Shown here: in pieces, positions 1 to 8,875 of the stretch
Layout: each line of letters opens with the position of its first letter
Numbering within the stretch: position 1 is the stretch's first letter
DNA from: Kordiimonadaceae bacterium UBA4441
GTDB taxonomy: Bacteria; Pseudomonadota; Alphaproteobacteria; Sphingomonadales; Emcibacteraceae
DNA length: 64,000 nucleotides
Assembly (NCBI GenBank): GCA_002390425.1
Contig: DGPL01000020.1
Coordinates: 119,265-183,264, forward strand
Reading direction: 5' to 3'
Program-made: the position numbers and the translations under genes
Notes under the pieces: model-generated
Databases searched by the model: none
What the model was told of the DNA's origin: nothing
The model's input: the letters and a program-made list of their open reading frames with translations, nothing else

Positions 1-603
1 CATCGTCGCATCGATAAACATCTGATTCGCTGTTTGTGGATCATTATTGGCTGAAAGTTCTTGATATTTGCCAACATCATACCATTCCATCTGTCTACTA
101 AACAGCATGTTCATAAATGGAACGTACCGTTTTTCAGTCATGCAGCGAGAAAGCGTCGTCGCAGACATATCAATAGGATTAAGCATAAAGCTTCTCATCA
201 CAAGTTTAGCTTTACCCGTGTCGATGTAGTCTTCTTTTATTTTCGGTAGGACATTATTATGAAAAGTCGCACAGTGGTTACACGTGAGTGACGCATATTC
301 AATAATCTCAACCGGGGCATTTGGATCCCCCATCACCATATCACGATTTAAAAAGCCGGCTTCTTCAACTGATAAACTCGGCTCTTTGGGCATCGCTGCT
401 GCCATATCATTCTGACTAGCTTGCTCAGCAACCTCTTCAACTTCGCTTGCTGCGCTTGCTGCGCTTGCCATGGCATCAGCATTTTCTGCTGGTTCTGACG
501 CATTATCGCTTTCGCCACATGCAACAAGAAATAAGGATAAAATTGTTACTGTTGCACTTTTTGCAAAAACGCCAATATTTCGCGTATATAGTTGTTTAAT
601 CAT
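1..603 (-). CDS. DsbA-like thioredoxin-fold lipoprotein (3' end cut by window edge)
   Basis: Probable periplasmic thiol:disulfide oxidoreductase. I translated 201 codons from the ATG at 603; the frame is open to base 1, so the C-terminus lies outside the window. The N-terminus has a hydrophobic stretch ending in a lipobox (LVAC at about residues 26-29), then a low-complexity Ala/Ser/Glu linker of about 40 residues, then a thioredoxin-like domain with the active-site motif CNHC in SLTCNHCATFH near residue 110. This matches the DsbA/Thioredoxin_4 group. In many alphaproteobacteria a gene of this kind lies between dciA (DUF721) and smc downstream of mutY, which fits here and predicts smc beyond the left edge. 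The precise Dsb role is inferred. Confidence 0.85.
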   Translation of the reverse strand, partial: MIKQLYTRNIGVFAKSATVTILSLFLVACGESDNASEPAENADAMASAASAASEVEEVAEQASQNDMAAAMPKEPSLSVEEAGFLNRDMVMGDPNAPVEIIEYASLTCNHCATFHNNVLPKIKEDYIDTGKAKLVMRSFMLNPIDMSATTLSRCMTEKRYVPFMNMLFSRQMEWYDVGKYQELSANNDPQTANQMFIDATM

Positions 604-668
604 AATTCACCTACAATATGTTGTTATTAATATAAAAATGATTGTTTCGACAAATCAAGGACTGATTG

Positions 669-1265
669 TCATATTCCCAAGTTTTTATTGCTTCTTTTCT
701 TCTTTATTTTTTTACTTCCCATACCACGTCGTGTGAAACGCTTGCCCTGCTTAGGCTTTTCGGGTTTTTGCCGACCTAATATTTCTGAACCTATTTTAAA
801 TAAACTTTTTCTTAAATCATCATCTTTGATGTCTTTGAGTAATAAATTCAATTCATTTTCTTGAGAATCAGAAAGAATCGGTGGTTGATATTTTTGTTCC
901 GTTATATTTTTATCAATAATTCCGTGATGAAAAATCAATCGGTTGACCGCATTAAAACCATAATAAGAATTAATTCTATCTATCACCAAATGCTCTAAAT
1001 TTTGCATTTCAGGCGCGTAACTCCCTTCAACGCGGATATGAAGAATACCCGGATTATTTCCCTCTTCTTCTGGGTTTCTTGGCATTACCAAACGTTCAGG
1101 TAAACTGGATTTTGAAAGGACAGGCCCCACAATTTCCGCCCAATGGATATGGATATCACTTTTAGCAAAACCGAAACGACGAAAAGCACGATTATTCACC
1201 GTTGCAGCAAGATCCGCTAACGACGAAGTTTTATAGGTACGTCTCACTTTTCGTTTTTCAGTCAT
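669..1265 (-). CDS. dciA: DciA/DUF721 family protein
   Basis: A 198-residue protein resembling the DUF721/DciA family, whose members help load the replicative helicase DnaB in bacteria without DnaC. The KH-like domain takes up the first half (FGFAKSDIHIHWAEIVGP, then SYAPEMQNLEHLVIDRIN), typical of DUF721. The C-terminal quarter is very rich in Lys and Arg, which suggests nucleic acid contact. It is followed 65 bp later by the DsbA-like gene on the same strand and is divergent from mutY, the usual alphaproteobacterial setting. The family call is firm; the helicase-loader role comes from family knowledge. Confidence 0.82.
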   Translation of the reverse strand: MTEKRKVRRTYKTSSLADLAATVNNRAFRRFGFAKSDIHIHWAEIVGPVLSKSSLPERLVMPRNPEEEGNNPGILHIRVEGSYAPEMQNLEHLVIDRINSYYGFNAVNRLIFHHGIIDKNITEQKYQPPILSDSQENELNLLLKDIKDDDLRKSLFKIGSEILGRQKPEKPKQGKRFTRRGMGSKKIKKKRSNKNLGI

Positions 1266-1412
1266 AGCAATATTATATCCTTTTATTTACATCCAAGATA
1301 TAAAAATTGCCTATAAAATAAGGCCTTAATTAAAATCATTTTATTTTAGTCTCTGGATTCCACACCTTCATATTGTATAGTTTCATATAAGAATCACTAT
1401 AACAGGGCGGAA

Positions 1413-2510
1413 ATGAGTAGCGTTACTGAAATAACGAACAAAAAAGATGAGTTGGTTGATGCTCTACTTGATTGGTATGATCATCATGCTCGCACTCTCC
1501 CTTGGCGAATTTCACCAGAAGCAAGGCAAGGTGGAATTTCACCAAATCCTTATCACGTGTGGCTAAGTGAAATTATGCTTCAGCAAACGACTGTTGCTAC
1601 CGTAAAATCATATTTCGAAAAATTTATAACGGAATGGCCAACTATTGAAAAATTAGCAGCAGCAGACCTTGATGAAGTGCTTACCACCTGGGCAGGGCTT
1701 GGATATTATGCCCGTGCACGTAATTTGCATAAATGCGCCAAACAAGTCGTCGATGAATTAAATGCTGAATTCCCTACTCAATATGATGAACTTCTTAAAT
1801 TGCCTGGTATCGGCGCATACACCGCCGCCGCAATCACATCAATTGTTTACGATATCCCTGCGACAGTTGTCGATGGCAATGTTGAGCGCGTTATTTCACG
1901 TGTTTTTAATATTGAAACCCCTCTCCCAGATTCGAGACCTGAAATAAGAGAATTTGCAGAAATTTTTACACCGAGCCATAGGCCTGGTGATTATGCACAA
2001 GCACTTATGGATCTTGGTGCCACCGTATGTACGCCTAAATCTGCTAAATGCGGAAATTGTCCTTGGCAGGAAGATTGTCTTGCCCATGAATTAGGCACCG
2101 AAGCTGATTTACCGGTTAGAAAAAACAAAAAAGCTAAACCAACAAGACGAGGTTATGCTTTTTGGGCTGAGTATGATGGTAAAGTTTGGCTGAGAAAAAG
2201 GCCGGAAAAAGGACTTCTTGGTGGAATGATGGAGGTTCCATCTAATGAGTGGGCACCTAGCAACAGTTGGGATAATATTCCAACGCCGCGCATACCGATC
2301 ATTGCTAATTGGGATTTATTACCGGGTGTTGTTCGTCACACATTTACCCATTTTCATTTAGAATTAAAAGTTGTGCGGCTCAATTTAGAAGAAATGATTA
2401 ATCTGCAAGAAGGCGAATGGTGCGAAATTGAGAAATCTAATGAATATGCCCTTCCCACTGTTATGAAAAAAATCTTTGTCCATGTTGGACAACCTCTATT
2501 GGATTTATAA
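1413..2510 (+). CDS. mutY: A/G-specific adenine glycosylase MutY
   Basis: Base-excision repair glycosylase that removes adenine mispaired with 8-oxoguanine. The 365-residue length is normal. Visible features in order: catalytic Glu53 in SEIMLQQTTV, the helix-hairpin-helix PGIGAYTAAA at 131-140, catalytic Asp154 in VVDGNVERV, and the 4Fe-4S ligands Cys206, Cys213, Cys216 and Cys222 (C-X6-C-X2-C-X5-C). The C-terminal third, about 245-360, is the NUDIX-like 8-oxoG recognition domain. It is divergent from dciA across a 147-bp gap and is followed after a single base by the GGCT-like gene, so it probably heads that transcript. Confidence 0.96.
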   Translation: MSSVTEITNKKDELVDALLDWYDHHARTLPWRISPEARQGGISPNPYHVWLSEIMLQQTTVATVKSYFEKFITEWPTIEKLAAADLDEVLTTWAGLGYYARARNLHKCAKQVVDELNAEFPTQYDELLKLPGIGAYTAAAITSIVYDIPATVVDGNVERVISRVFNIETPLPDSRPEIREFAEIFTPSHRPGDYAQALMDLGATVCTPKSAKCGNCPWQEDCLAHELGTEADLPVRKNKKAKPTRRGYAFWAEYDGKVWLRKRPEKGLLGGMMEVPSNEWAPSNSWDNIPTPRIPIIANWDLLPGVVRHTFTHFHLELKVVRLNLEEMINLQEGEWCEIEKSNEYALPTVMKKIFVHVGQPLLDL

Positions 2511-2511
2511 G

Positions 2512-2952
2512 ATGGTTACTGCATTCTTTTACGGCTTGTTTTTAGATCCTGAAATTCTCGTAAAATTAGGATACACGCCCAACAATGTACAAATTGCCAA
2601 ATTAAATAATTACCAATTGATAATTGGTGAAAGAGCCAACCTAGTCAGAAGCGATAGCAATCATGTTTGGGGAAATCTTATTGATCTAAACCAAAATGAT
2701 ATCAATGCACTTTATTCGGAAAAATCAGTTGCCGATTATAAAAAGCAAACTGTTTCATGCATCGCACAACGTGACAATAAAACGTTAACGGCCGATGTCT
2801 ACATATTGCCCGAAGGTTATGCTATGAAACCGGCAAAAAACAGTGATTATACAAAAAAGCTCTATTCCATTTGCCAGAAATATAATTTTCCGGATGATTA
2901 CTTAAACCATTTAAATAGAATGATTGATGAGATAGGAGATCATAAATGTTAA
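2512..2952 (+). CDS. Gamma-glutamylcyclotransferase-like (AIG2/GGCT fold) protein
   Basis: Predicted 146 residues from the ATG at 2512, one base after the mutY stop. A longer reading from 2476 would overlap mutY by 35 bp and is less likely. The start VTAFFYGLFLDPEIL resembles the phosphate-binding YGxL loop of gamma-glutamylcyclotransferases. WGNLIDLNQNDINAL followed by a Glu in YSEKS matches the region of the catalytic Glu in this fold. GGCT-type enzymes release 5-oxoproline from gamma-glutamyl compounds, including glutathione in the ChaC group. The next two genes belong to glutathione-linked families. The fold call is fair; the substrate is unknown. Confidence 0.7.
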   Translation: MVTAFFYGLFLDPEILVKLGYTPNNVQIAKLNNYQLIIGERANLVRSDSNHVWGNLIDLNQNDINALYSEKSVADYKKQTVSCIAQRDNKTLTADVYILPEGYAMKPAKNSDYTKKLYSICQKYNFPDDYLNHLNRMIDEIGDHKC

Positions 2953-3548
2953 TTCTTCATGATAATGTCGAATCAGGAAATGCTTATAAAGCGAGGCTAC
3001 TTTTATCCTTAATGGGAAAAGAGTATAAATGCATCCAATATGATGTCGTTAATGGTGAAACCAGAACCGATGAATTTCTAAAAAAATATAATAAAAATGG
3101 CCGTATTCCTGTCCTAGAGTTTGAAGATGGTAAATGTCTTGCAGAATCTAATGCGATAATTTATTTCCTATCCCTTGGCACAGAATATTTTCCTAATGAT
3201 CCATGGTTGCAGGCAAAAGTGATGGAGTGGATGTGTTTTGAACAATATTCACACGAGCCCTTTGTTGCTGTCGCCAAATTTATCTTAACTATGTTACCTG
3301 AAAACACACCCCGCCGAGCTGAGATCCCAACTCTTCATGAAAAAGGGTATTCTGCTTTAGAAATAATGGAAAATCAGTTAAAAGAAAACAACTGGCTTGT
3401 TGGAGATCATATATCAATCGCTGATATTGCGCTTTATGCCTATACCCATAAAGCACCACTTGGGGGGTTTGATATGACAAGATTCCCAGCCATTAATAAT
3501 TGGTGCATCCAAATCGAAGCATTACCAAATTATATAAAGATGTTCTAA
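2946..3548 (+). CDS. Glutathione S-transferase family protein
   Basis: A 200-residue GST-like protein. The N-terminal thioredoxin fold runs to about residue 75: an early Ser-Gly-Asn (VESGNAYKARLLL) at the usual active-site position, the cis-Pro motif GRIPVLEF and the glutathione-binding ESNAIIYFL. The all-helical C-terminal domain carries the N-capping pattern HISIADIALYAYTH, close to the conserved SxAD motif of GSTs. The start overlaps the GGCT-like gene by 7 bp and the stop overlaps the GFA gene by one base, so the three are probably cotranscribed and translationally coupled. The substrate cannot be told from sequence. Confidence 0.88.
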   Translation: MLILHDNVESGNAYKARLLLSLMGKEYKCIQYDVVNGETRTDEFLKKYNKNGRIPVLEFEDGKCLAESNAIIYFLSLGTEYFPNDPWLQAKVMEWMCFEQYSHEPFVAVAKFILTMLPENTPRRAEIPTLHEKGYSALEIMENQLKENNWLVGDHISIADIALYAYTHKAPLGGFDMTRFPAINNWCIQIEALPNYIKMF

Positions 3549-3946
3549 TGGTTGAAGAAGTGCATAAAGCAAGCTGCCTTTGCGGAAATATTGAAATTGA
3601 GGCATCGGGAACGCCTAATTATACGAAATATTGCCATTGTCAGATGTGTCAGAAATCATACGGTTCAAGCTTCATGGTCTGGGTCATTTTCGATAAAGAA
3701 AAAGTTCACGTTAAAAAAGGTGAAATAGCCAAATATCAGTCCAGTAAATCTTTAGCACGAGGGTTTTGCGCGAACTGTGGTTCAAACGTATCCATCCATA
3801 CAGATAAATGTTTTGACCTGCCACTTGGTGCTCTTGAAAATCCAGACAACATTAAAATTGATTATCATATCTGGACAAAACGCGCCTTAAATCACGTAAA
3901 TTTAGATGATAATTTACCGAAATATCATGAAGACCAGCATGATTAA
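3548..3946 (+). CDS. GFA / CENP-V family zinc protein
   Basis: Predicted 132 residues from the ATG at 3548, which shares its A with the upstream GST stop; an in-frame start at 3500 would sit well inside that gene. Cysteine pattern: CLCG near residue 10, CHCQMC near 32-37, and CANC near 76, the zinc-binding set of the glutathione-dependent formaldehyde-activating (GFA)/CENP-V family. Members have been linked to S-hydroxymethylglutathione chemistry, but many have no proven activity. Its 3' end overlaps the convergent M16 peptidase gene by 4 bp. The family call is firm, the reaction is not. Confidence 0.85.
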   Translation: MVEEVHKASCLCGNIEIEASGTPNYTKYCHCQMCQKSYGSSFMVWVIFDKEKVHVKKGEIAKYQSSKSLARGFCANCGSNVSIHTDKCFDLPLGALENPDNIKIDYHIWTKRALNHVNLDDNLPKYHEDQHD

Positions 3947-5199
3947 AAATGGCTGATTATTTTATCATAACCATATAATGAATTTAGCGGGCCAATCGCA
4001 CCTAGACTTAACTTACTTCCATTTAGAATGCGGGCAGCACAATTTGTAACAGATTGCGTATCAATTTCATTAATTTTGTCGATAACTTCATCTCTGGAAA
4101 TATGACGACCAAAAATCATTTGCTGTCTACCCAATTGTTCCATGCGACTGGTTGTGTTTTCAAGTGACATTAAAATGCCCGCTTTCATTTGCGCTTTGGC
4201 ACGGTTCAATTCTTGCTCTGTGACTTTAACCGTCATTTTTCTTAGTTCTTCACCAACCACCGGAATAAGGTCAGACACTTGATCTGGCCCGGTGCCTGCG
4301 TGAACACCAAATGTACCCCCATCAACATATGATCCCATATAGGAATAAATAGAGTAAACAAGACCGCGTTTCTCTCTTACTTCTTGGAATAATCGCGATG
4401 ACATACCACCACCGAAAATCATCGACATGATTTGCGACGTATAGTAATCGGGATCATCAAACTGAATACCATCAAAGCCAAACAATAAATTTACTTGTTC
4501 TAAATCACGTTCAATACGCGTTTCACCGCCATGATAAATAGCTTTAACTTTTGCCTCGTCTCTTTTTAATTCAAGTGACGAGAAATGTGCCTCAACCATA
4601 TTTACAAATTTATCGTGATCCAAATTACCGGCCGCCACGACGGCCATGGTTGAAGCTTTGTAATGATTGGACATATAATGCATTAAATCAGAACGGCTAT
4701 ATGCATTTACCAATTCTGTTGTACCTAGAATAGGCCTTCCAATCGGCTGGTCCGGATACGCAGCAGATTGCATTAAATCAAATACAATATCATCAGGTGT
4801 GTCTTCAGCTTGGCCGATTTCTTGAATGATGACACCACGTTCACGTTCAAGTTCATCAGCAATAAAGGTAGAATGCTGCAAAATATCACCAAGCATATCA
4901 ACGCCAAGTTCAAGATCTTCTTTTAATAGACGTGCATAATATGTGGTATGTTCACGAGATGTATACGCATTTAAATAACCACCTACATTTTCAATTTCTT
5001 CAGCGATATCAAGCGCAGTTCGGCGTTTGGTTCCTTTAAAAGCCATATGCTCAAGCATATGTGATAAACCATTTTCATCCGCAGTTTCAAATCGGCTACC
5101 AACATCGACCCAAGCACCAACCGTGACTGTTTCAACGTTTGACATTTCATCACTAACGACACGCAGTCCGTTACTTAATGTGGTAGAGCGAACGCTCAT
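3943..5199 (-). CDS. M16 family zinc peptidase (processing-peptidase-like)
   Basis: A 418-residue single-unit M16 peptidase of the mitochondrial-processing-peptidase beta/YmxG type. The inverted zinc motif HMLEH is at residues 47-51 and the third metal ligand is Glu127 in VIIQEIGQ. The C-terminal M16 lobe contains the glycine-rich loop FGGGMSSRLFQEVREKRGL. Its start overlaps the thrC stop by 4 bp (ATGA), so the two are very likely cotranscribed; thrC followed by an M16 peptidase is common in Alphaproteobacteria. No signal peptide is seen. The physiological substrate is unknown. Confidence 0.93.
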   Translation of the reverse strand: MSVRSTTLSNGLRVVSDEMSNVETVTVGAWVDVGSRFETADENGLSHMLEHMAFKGTKRRTALDIAEEIENVGGYLNAYTSREHTTYYARLLKEDLELGVDMLGDILQHSTFIADELERERGVIIQEIGQAEDTPDDIVFDLMQSAAYPDQPIGRPILGTTELVNAYSRSDLMHYMSNHYKASTMAVVAAGNLDHDKFVNMVEAHFSSLELKRDEAKVKAIYHGGETRIERDLEQVNLLFGFDGIQFDDPDYYTSQIMSMIFGGGMSSRLFQEVREKRGLVYSIYSYMGSYVDGGTFGVHAGTGPDQVSDLIPVVGEELRKMTVKVTEQELNRAKAQMKAGILMSLENTTSRMEQLGRQQMIFGRHISRDEVIDKINEIDTQSVTNCAARILNGSKLSLGAIGPLNSLYGYDKIISHF

Positions 5200-6584
5200 A
5201 AATTTTCCAAAATATATTTTTTCAGAACTTCTAAGTCATTTGGCAGAACATCAAATTTTTCTTCGCGTTCAAATAAATCAGCCATATGAGCCGGCAATTC
5301 AGGATGCTTCCCTGTTACCTCTTTAACGGCTTCTGGAAATTTCGCAGGATGCGCCGTACTCAATGAGACCATTGGAGTTTCTTGATCACGCCAGTTTTCG
5401 CGCGCTGCTTTAACACCCACAGCAGTATGAGGATCAATCATATGCCCACCTCTGCTATAAACATCAGAGATTGTATTTTTCGTTTCTTCTTCTGAGACAC
5501 GCATCGCGTCAAAGTTCATCTTTGCTTTATTCAATGGCTCATCAGCAATTTTAAAAAGACCGCTTTGTTTTAAATTTTCCATCAAGTTTCGGATTTCAGC
5601 ACCATCGCCCTCATAAACATTATAAAGTAATCTTTCAAAATTACTGGAAACCTGAATATCCATACTTGGGCTAATGGTAGGGATTGTTTCACCTACTTTA
5701 TATTCACCGCCATTTATGGTGCGGGAAAGAATATCATTTACATTAGTTGCGACCACGAGTTGATCAATAGGTAACCCCATTTGTTTAGCAATATATCCTG
5801 CATAAACATCCCCAAAATTTCCTGTCGGCACGCTGAATGAAACTTTACGTTCAGGCGCACCAAGTGCAATTGCCGAAGTAAAATAATAAACGATTTGCGC
5901 CATTACACGGGCCCAATTAATGCTATTCACAGCAGAAAGACTTATTTTATCACGAAATTCAAGATCATTGAAAAGCGCTTTTACCAAAGCCTGACAATTG
6001 TCAAAATCACCTTCAATGGCAATATTATGTACATTATCTTCTATTACGGTTGTCATTTGTTTGCGCTGCACGTCAGATACGCGCCCCTTTGGATGAAGCA
6101 TAAAGATTTGCGCACGCGAACTTCCTTGTACACAATCGATCGCTGCTGACCCAGTATCGCCTGATGTGGCGCCAACTATTGTAATTTTATCATTATTTTT
6201 TTTCAGCACATATTCAAACAAATTACCAAGCAGTTGAAGGGCAACATCTTTGAATGCCAGTGTCGGGCCATGGAATAATTCCAAAATCCATTCATTATTA
6301 TCCAGCTGACTAAGAGGCACGATTCCATCGTGACGGAAACTTGAATAAGCTTTATCAATTAATTCTTTAAAATCATTCTCAGGTATTTCAGGACAGACAT
6401 AAGGTGCCATTACGAGAAATGCTATTTCTTGATAGCTCTTGCCGCGCATGGCTTTGATTTCTTCTGTGGTAAATGTTGGCCATTTTTCCGGTAAGTATAA
6501 TCCACCATCCCGGGCTAACCCGGTCAGTAAAACTTCTTCAAAACTTAACGTTGGCGCTTCGCCGCGCGTGCTTACGTATCTCAC
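5196..6584 (-). CDS. thrC: Threonine synthase
   Basis: Pyridoxal-phosphate enzyme converting O-phosphohomoserine to threonine. The 462-residue length fits. The start is GTG, preceded by AAGGA about 10 bases upstream, and the N-terminus RYVSTRGEAPTLSFEEVLL is characteristic. The PLP lysine is Lys112 in FHGPTLAFKD, and the phosphate-binding motif GATSGDTGSAA lies near residue 140. It overlaps the M16 peptidase gene by 4 bp. Homoserine kinase (thrB) is elsewhere in this window, at 36.2-37.2 kb, so the last two threonine steps are encoded separately. Confidence 0.96.
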   Translation of the reverse strand: MRYVSTRGEAPTLSFEEVLLTGLARDGGLYLPEKWPTFTTEEIKAMRGKSYQEIAFLVMAPYVCPEIPENDFKELIDKAYSSFRHDGIVPLSQLDNNEWILELFHGPTLAFKDVALQLLGNLFEYVLKKNNDKITIVGATSGDTGSAAIDCVQGSSRAQIFMLHPKGRVSDVQRKQMTTVIEDNVHNIAIEGDFDNCQALVKALFNDLEFRDKISLSAVNSINWARVMAQIVYYFTSAIALGAPERKVSFSVPTGNFGDVYAGYIAKQMGLPIDQLVVATNVNDILSRTINGGEYKVGETIPTISPSMDIQVSSNFERLLYNVYEGDGAEIRNLMENLKQSGLFKIADEPLNKAKMNFDAMRVSEEETKNTISDVYSRGGHMIDPHTAVGVKAARENWRDQETPMVSLSTAHPAKFPEAVKEVTGKHPELPAHMADLFEREEKFDVLPNDLEVLKKYILENL

Positions 6585-6663
6585 TGGACTATCCTTATTA
6601 AGCCATTAATTTTCGGTGATGACATTAGCAATATAGCCACCTGTTGCAAGTATTTCTTGGGGC

Positions 6664-7374
6664 TTACCCATCTTTTTTACGAATATGGGCTATTAAATAG
6701 ATCCCAATGAGGACAATCGCTAGTCCGTACCATGTTAAGGCATAATCTAGATGATTATTGACGATATTAAATTCCGTCCGTCCTGCCACAGGAAAGCTAT
6801 TATCCGTATCGATTTTATCAGCATAAAGAAACATCGGAAAATTACGATCTAAAGCATTATATTCTGCCATACCATCAACATCACCATAAAACCACATGTT
6901 GTTCTCAGGATCATTTTCCGGACCATACCATAGTTTTTTCCATGGCTTCCTAAGAAGACCCTCAACCGTCACGTTTCCAAGGTCTAAAGTATCAGGACGA
7001 TCACTTTGGTTTTTTATGGGTTCAGGGACCCACCCGCGATTTACAATGATGCTCGCACCACTATTTAGGATTAAAGGCGTGTAAAGATCATACCCCGGTT
7101 CCCCATTAGGCCCCACACTATACATAGTCATTTCATGATCATGATCAAATGTACCGTTAACCGTTACATGCAGATATTCCAGATCATCTAAATCATCAAC
7201 AGCCATAGGTAATGATGCGGGTGCACTTGTTGCCCGCTGTTTAATTTTTTCGATAAGATCCAATTTCCAATCAAGTCTTTCAACTTGCCAGTTGCCAAGT
7301 AAAAGCAAACAAACCAACAATGGGATTGTCATAAGAGTAGGCCAAAGCCGAGGTTTAAATGAATATGAGTTCAT
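6664..7374 (-). CDS. SURF1 family cytochrome oxidase assembly protein
   Basis: A 236-residue SURF1/Shy1 homolog, involved in maturation of heme-copper oxidase subunit I (heme A insertion). It has the family topology: one membrane segment near 12-28 (PTLMTIPLLVCLLLLGNWQ), a large loop containing YDLYTPLI and IIVNRGWVP, and a second segment near 212-230 (YALTWYGLAIVLIGIYLIA). It follows the cox genes on the same strand, but a strong hairpin at 7426-7462 separates it from coxC, so it may have its own promoter or depend on read-through. Many alphaproteobacteria carry a DUF983 gene at this junction; none is seen here. Confidence 0.92.
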   Translation of the reverse strand: MNSYSFKPRLWPTLMTIPLLVCLLLLGNWQVERLDWKLDLIEKIKQRATSAPASLPMAVDDLDDLEYLHVTVNGTFDHDHEMTMYSVGPNGEPGYDLYTPLILNSGASIIVNRGWVPEPIKNQSDRPDTLDLGNVTVEGLLRKPWKKLWYGPENDPENNMWFYGDVDGMAEYNALDRNFPMFLYADKIDTDNSFPVAGRTEFNIVNNHLDYALTWYGLAIVLIGIYLIAHIRKKDG

Positions 7375-7425
7375 TATTATTTATCCAACTTGCCTTTTTA
7401 TGTTTTTAAACCTTATCTGCAAGAA

Positions 7426-7462
7426 ACACCCCAGCCCGCTTTCATTGGCGAGACTGGGGTGT
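7426..7462 (-). terminator. Strong hairpin between coxC and SURF1 gene
   Basis: ACACCCCAG at 7426-7434 pairs perfectly with CTGGGGTGT at 7454-7462, with a 19-base loop that can add a CGC/GCG pairing. On the minus strand it lies 28 bp after the coxC stop and is followed by TTTCTT. It is probably a partial or complete terminator for the cox operon; the short T-run makes complete termination uncertain. Confidence 0.7.
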
Positions 7463-7489
7463 CTAAATTTAATTTATTAGTCAAATGAC

Positions 7490-8287
7490 TTAGCCTGTAA
7501 TTCCTACATAAATGCAGAAGAAAAGAACTAGCCATACGACGTCAACAAAATGCCAGTACCAAGCCGCCGCTTCAAAACCGAAATGGTGATCTGGTTTAAA
7601 GTGGCCTTTAATGCCACGGAATAAACAGACAAGTAAAAAGACTGTTCCGATCAATACATGGAAACCATGGAAACCTGTCGCCATATAGAATGTTGAGCTG
7701 TAAATTCCATCGGCAAAACCGAATGTCGCATGCATATATTCATAAGCCTGAATACATGTGAAGAAAGCACCAAGAAGCACAGTAAAGAGTAACATTTGAA
7801 TGAACATCTTGCGATCACCTTCAACAAGTGAATGGTGAGCCCATGTTACAGTACAGCCCGATAGTAGCAGTACGAGTGTATTCACAAGCGGTAAATGCCA
7901 TGGGTCAAGCGTTTCAACACCTTCTGGTGGCCATACAAAATTGATGGCTTCCGCAGGGAAAACGCTAGCATTAAAGAAAGCCCAGAACCATGCAACGAAG
8001 AACATTACTTCGGAAATAATAAATAGGAACATGCCATAACGTAGACCTAATTGTACGATCGGTGTATGATGACCTTCGTGTTCGCCTTCTTTAATAACAT
8101 CACCCCACCAGCTATAAGCACCGAAGAGTGTAGCAATAACACCAACTGCAAATAACCATGGGCTATCAAAATGCATATAAAGAACAGCGCCAAAGAACAA
8201 TAAAAATGCTGCAAACGAGCAGAATATTGGCCACGGGCTTGGATCTACCAAGTGGTAATTATGATTTGGAGCATGTGAATCTGACAT
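7490..8287 (-). CDS. coxC: Cytochrome c oxidase subunit III
   Basis: Third core subunit of the aa3-type cytochrome c oxidase. It is 265 residues with seven hydrophobic segments. Typical features are the N-terminal [20 protein letters not shown] with conserved aromatic residues, and the C-terminal [25 protein letters not shown] with the family's WHFVDVVW signature. It follows ctaG by 27 bp on the same strand and closes the main cox run before the hairpin at 7426-7462. Confidence 0.97.
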   Translation of the reverse strand: MSDSHAPNHNYHLVDPSPWPIFCSFAAFLLFFGAVLYMHFDSPWLFAVGVIATLFGAYSWWGDVIKEGEHEGHHTPIVQLGLRYGMFLFIISEVMFFVAWFWAFFNASVFPAEAINFVWPPEGVETLDPWHLPLVNTLVLLLSGCTVTWAHHSLVEGDRKMFIQMLLFTVLLGAFFTCIQAYEYMHATFGFADGIYSSTFYMATGFHGFHVLIGTVFLLVCLFRGIKGHFKPDHHFGFEAAAWYWHFVDVVWLVLFFCIYVGITG

Positions 8288-8314
8288 ATTTGATTCCTTA
8301 CTTTTCTAGTTTAA

Positions 8315-8875
8315 TTATTCAAATTGTTTATTGTAATCGTCTACTGGGAAAAAAGTATAAGACAGCGTTAATTCCTTAATTTCATCCACATCTTCATCTT
8401 CGTCAAATTCTGGATCAATATAAAAACTAACAGCCATGTCCACTTCTTCACCAGGCTGTAATGTTTGTTCTGTAAAACAGAAACATTCAATCTTGTTAAA
8501 GTAATAAGCCGTTTTAAAAGGTGTCACATTAAATGTAGCAACGCCCGTTACCGGTTTATCACTTTCATTAACTGCTTTATAAAAGATTAGCGCTTCTTCA
8601 CCAACTTTCACTTTTACCCGTCTTTGCACAGGTTTAAACTTCCAAGGAAGTTGACCGTTAATATCTGAATTAAAAAGAACTGTTACCTCACGGTCTAATA
8701 TAACGTCAGGCGCATAATCTGCAGTATTGGTCGTTCCGCCAATCCCCGTCACCTGACAGAACATTTGATATAACGGCACAGATGCCGCAACCAATACCGC
8801 CATGCTAAAGACTATACCTAAGGTTAGGAAAAGCGTTTTTGTGTGTACATTATTTGGTTGAGCAGTATTACCCAT
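8315..8875 (-). CDS. ctaG: Cytochrome c oxidase assembly protein CtaG/Cox11
   Basis: Copper chaperone that helps build the CuB centre of cytochrome oxidase. It has 186 residues, one N-terminal membrane anchor at about 14-36 and a periplasmic immunoglobulin-like domain with the copper-binding CFCF motif in KIECFCFTEQTLQPGE. YQMFCQVTGIGGTT after the anchor is also diagnostic. Its ATG directly follows the stop codon of the 39-residue CoxF-like gene, indicating tight coupling. Confidence 0.95.
   Translation of the reverse strand: MGNTAQPNNVHTKTLFLTLGIVFSMAVLVAASVPLYQMFCQVTGIGGTTNTADYAPDVILDREVTVLFNSDINGQLPWKFKPVQRRVKVKVGEEALIFYKAVNESDKPVTGVATFNVTPFKTAYYFNKIECFCFTEQTLQPGEEVDMAVSFYIDPEFDEDEDVDEIKELTLSYTFFPVDDYNKQFE

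Noticed and set aside
470..736. 88-codon plus-strand frame over the DsbA-like gene leader
   Set aside because: It lies opposite the lipoprotein signal sequence and an AT-rich gap; the translation is low-complexity and has no ribosome binding site.
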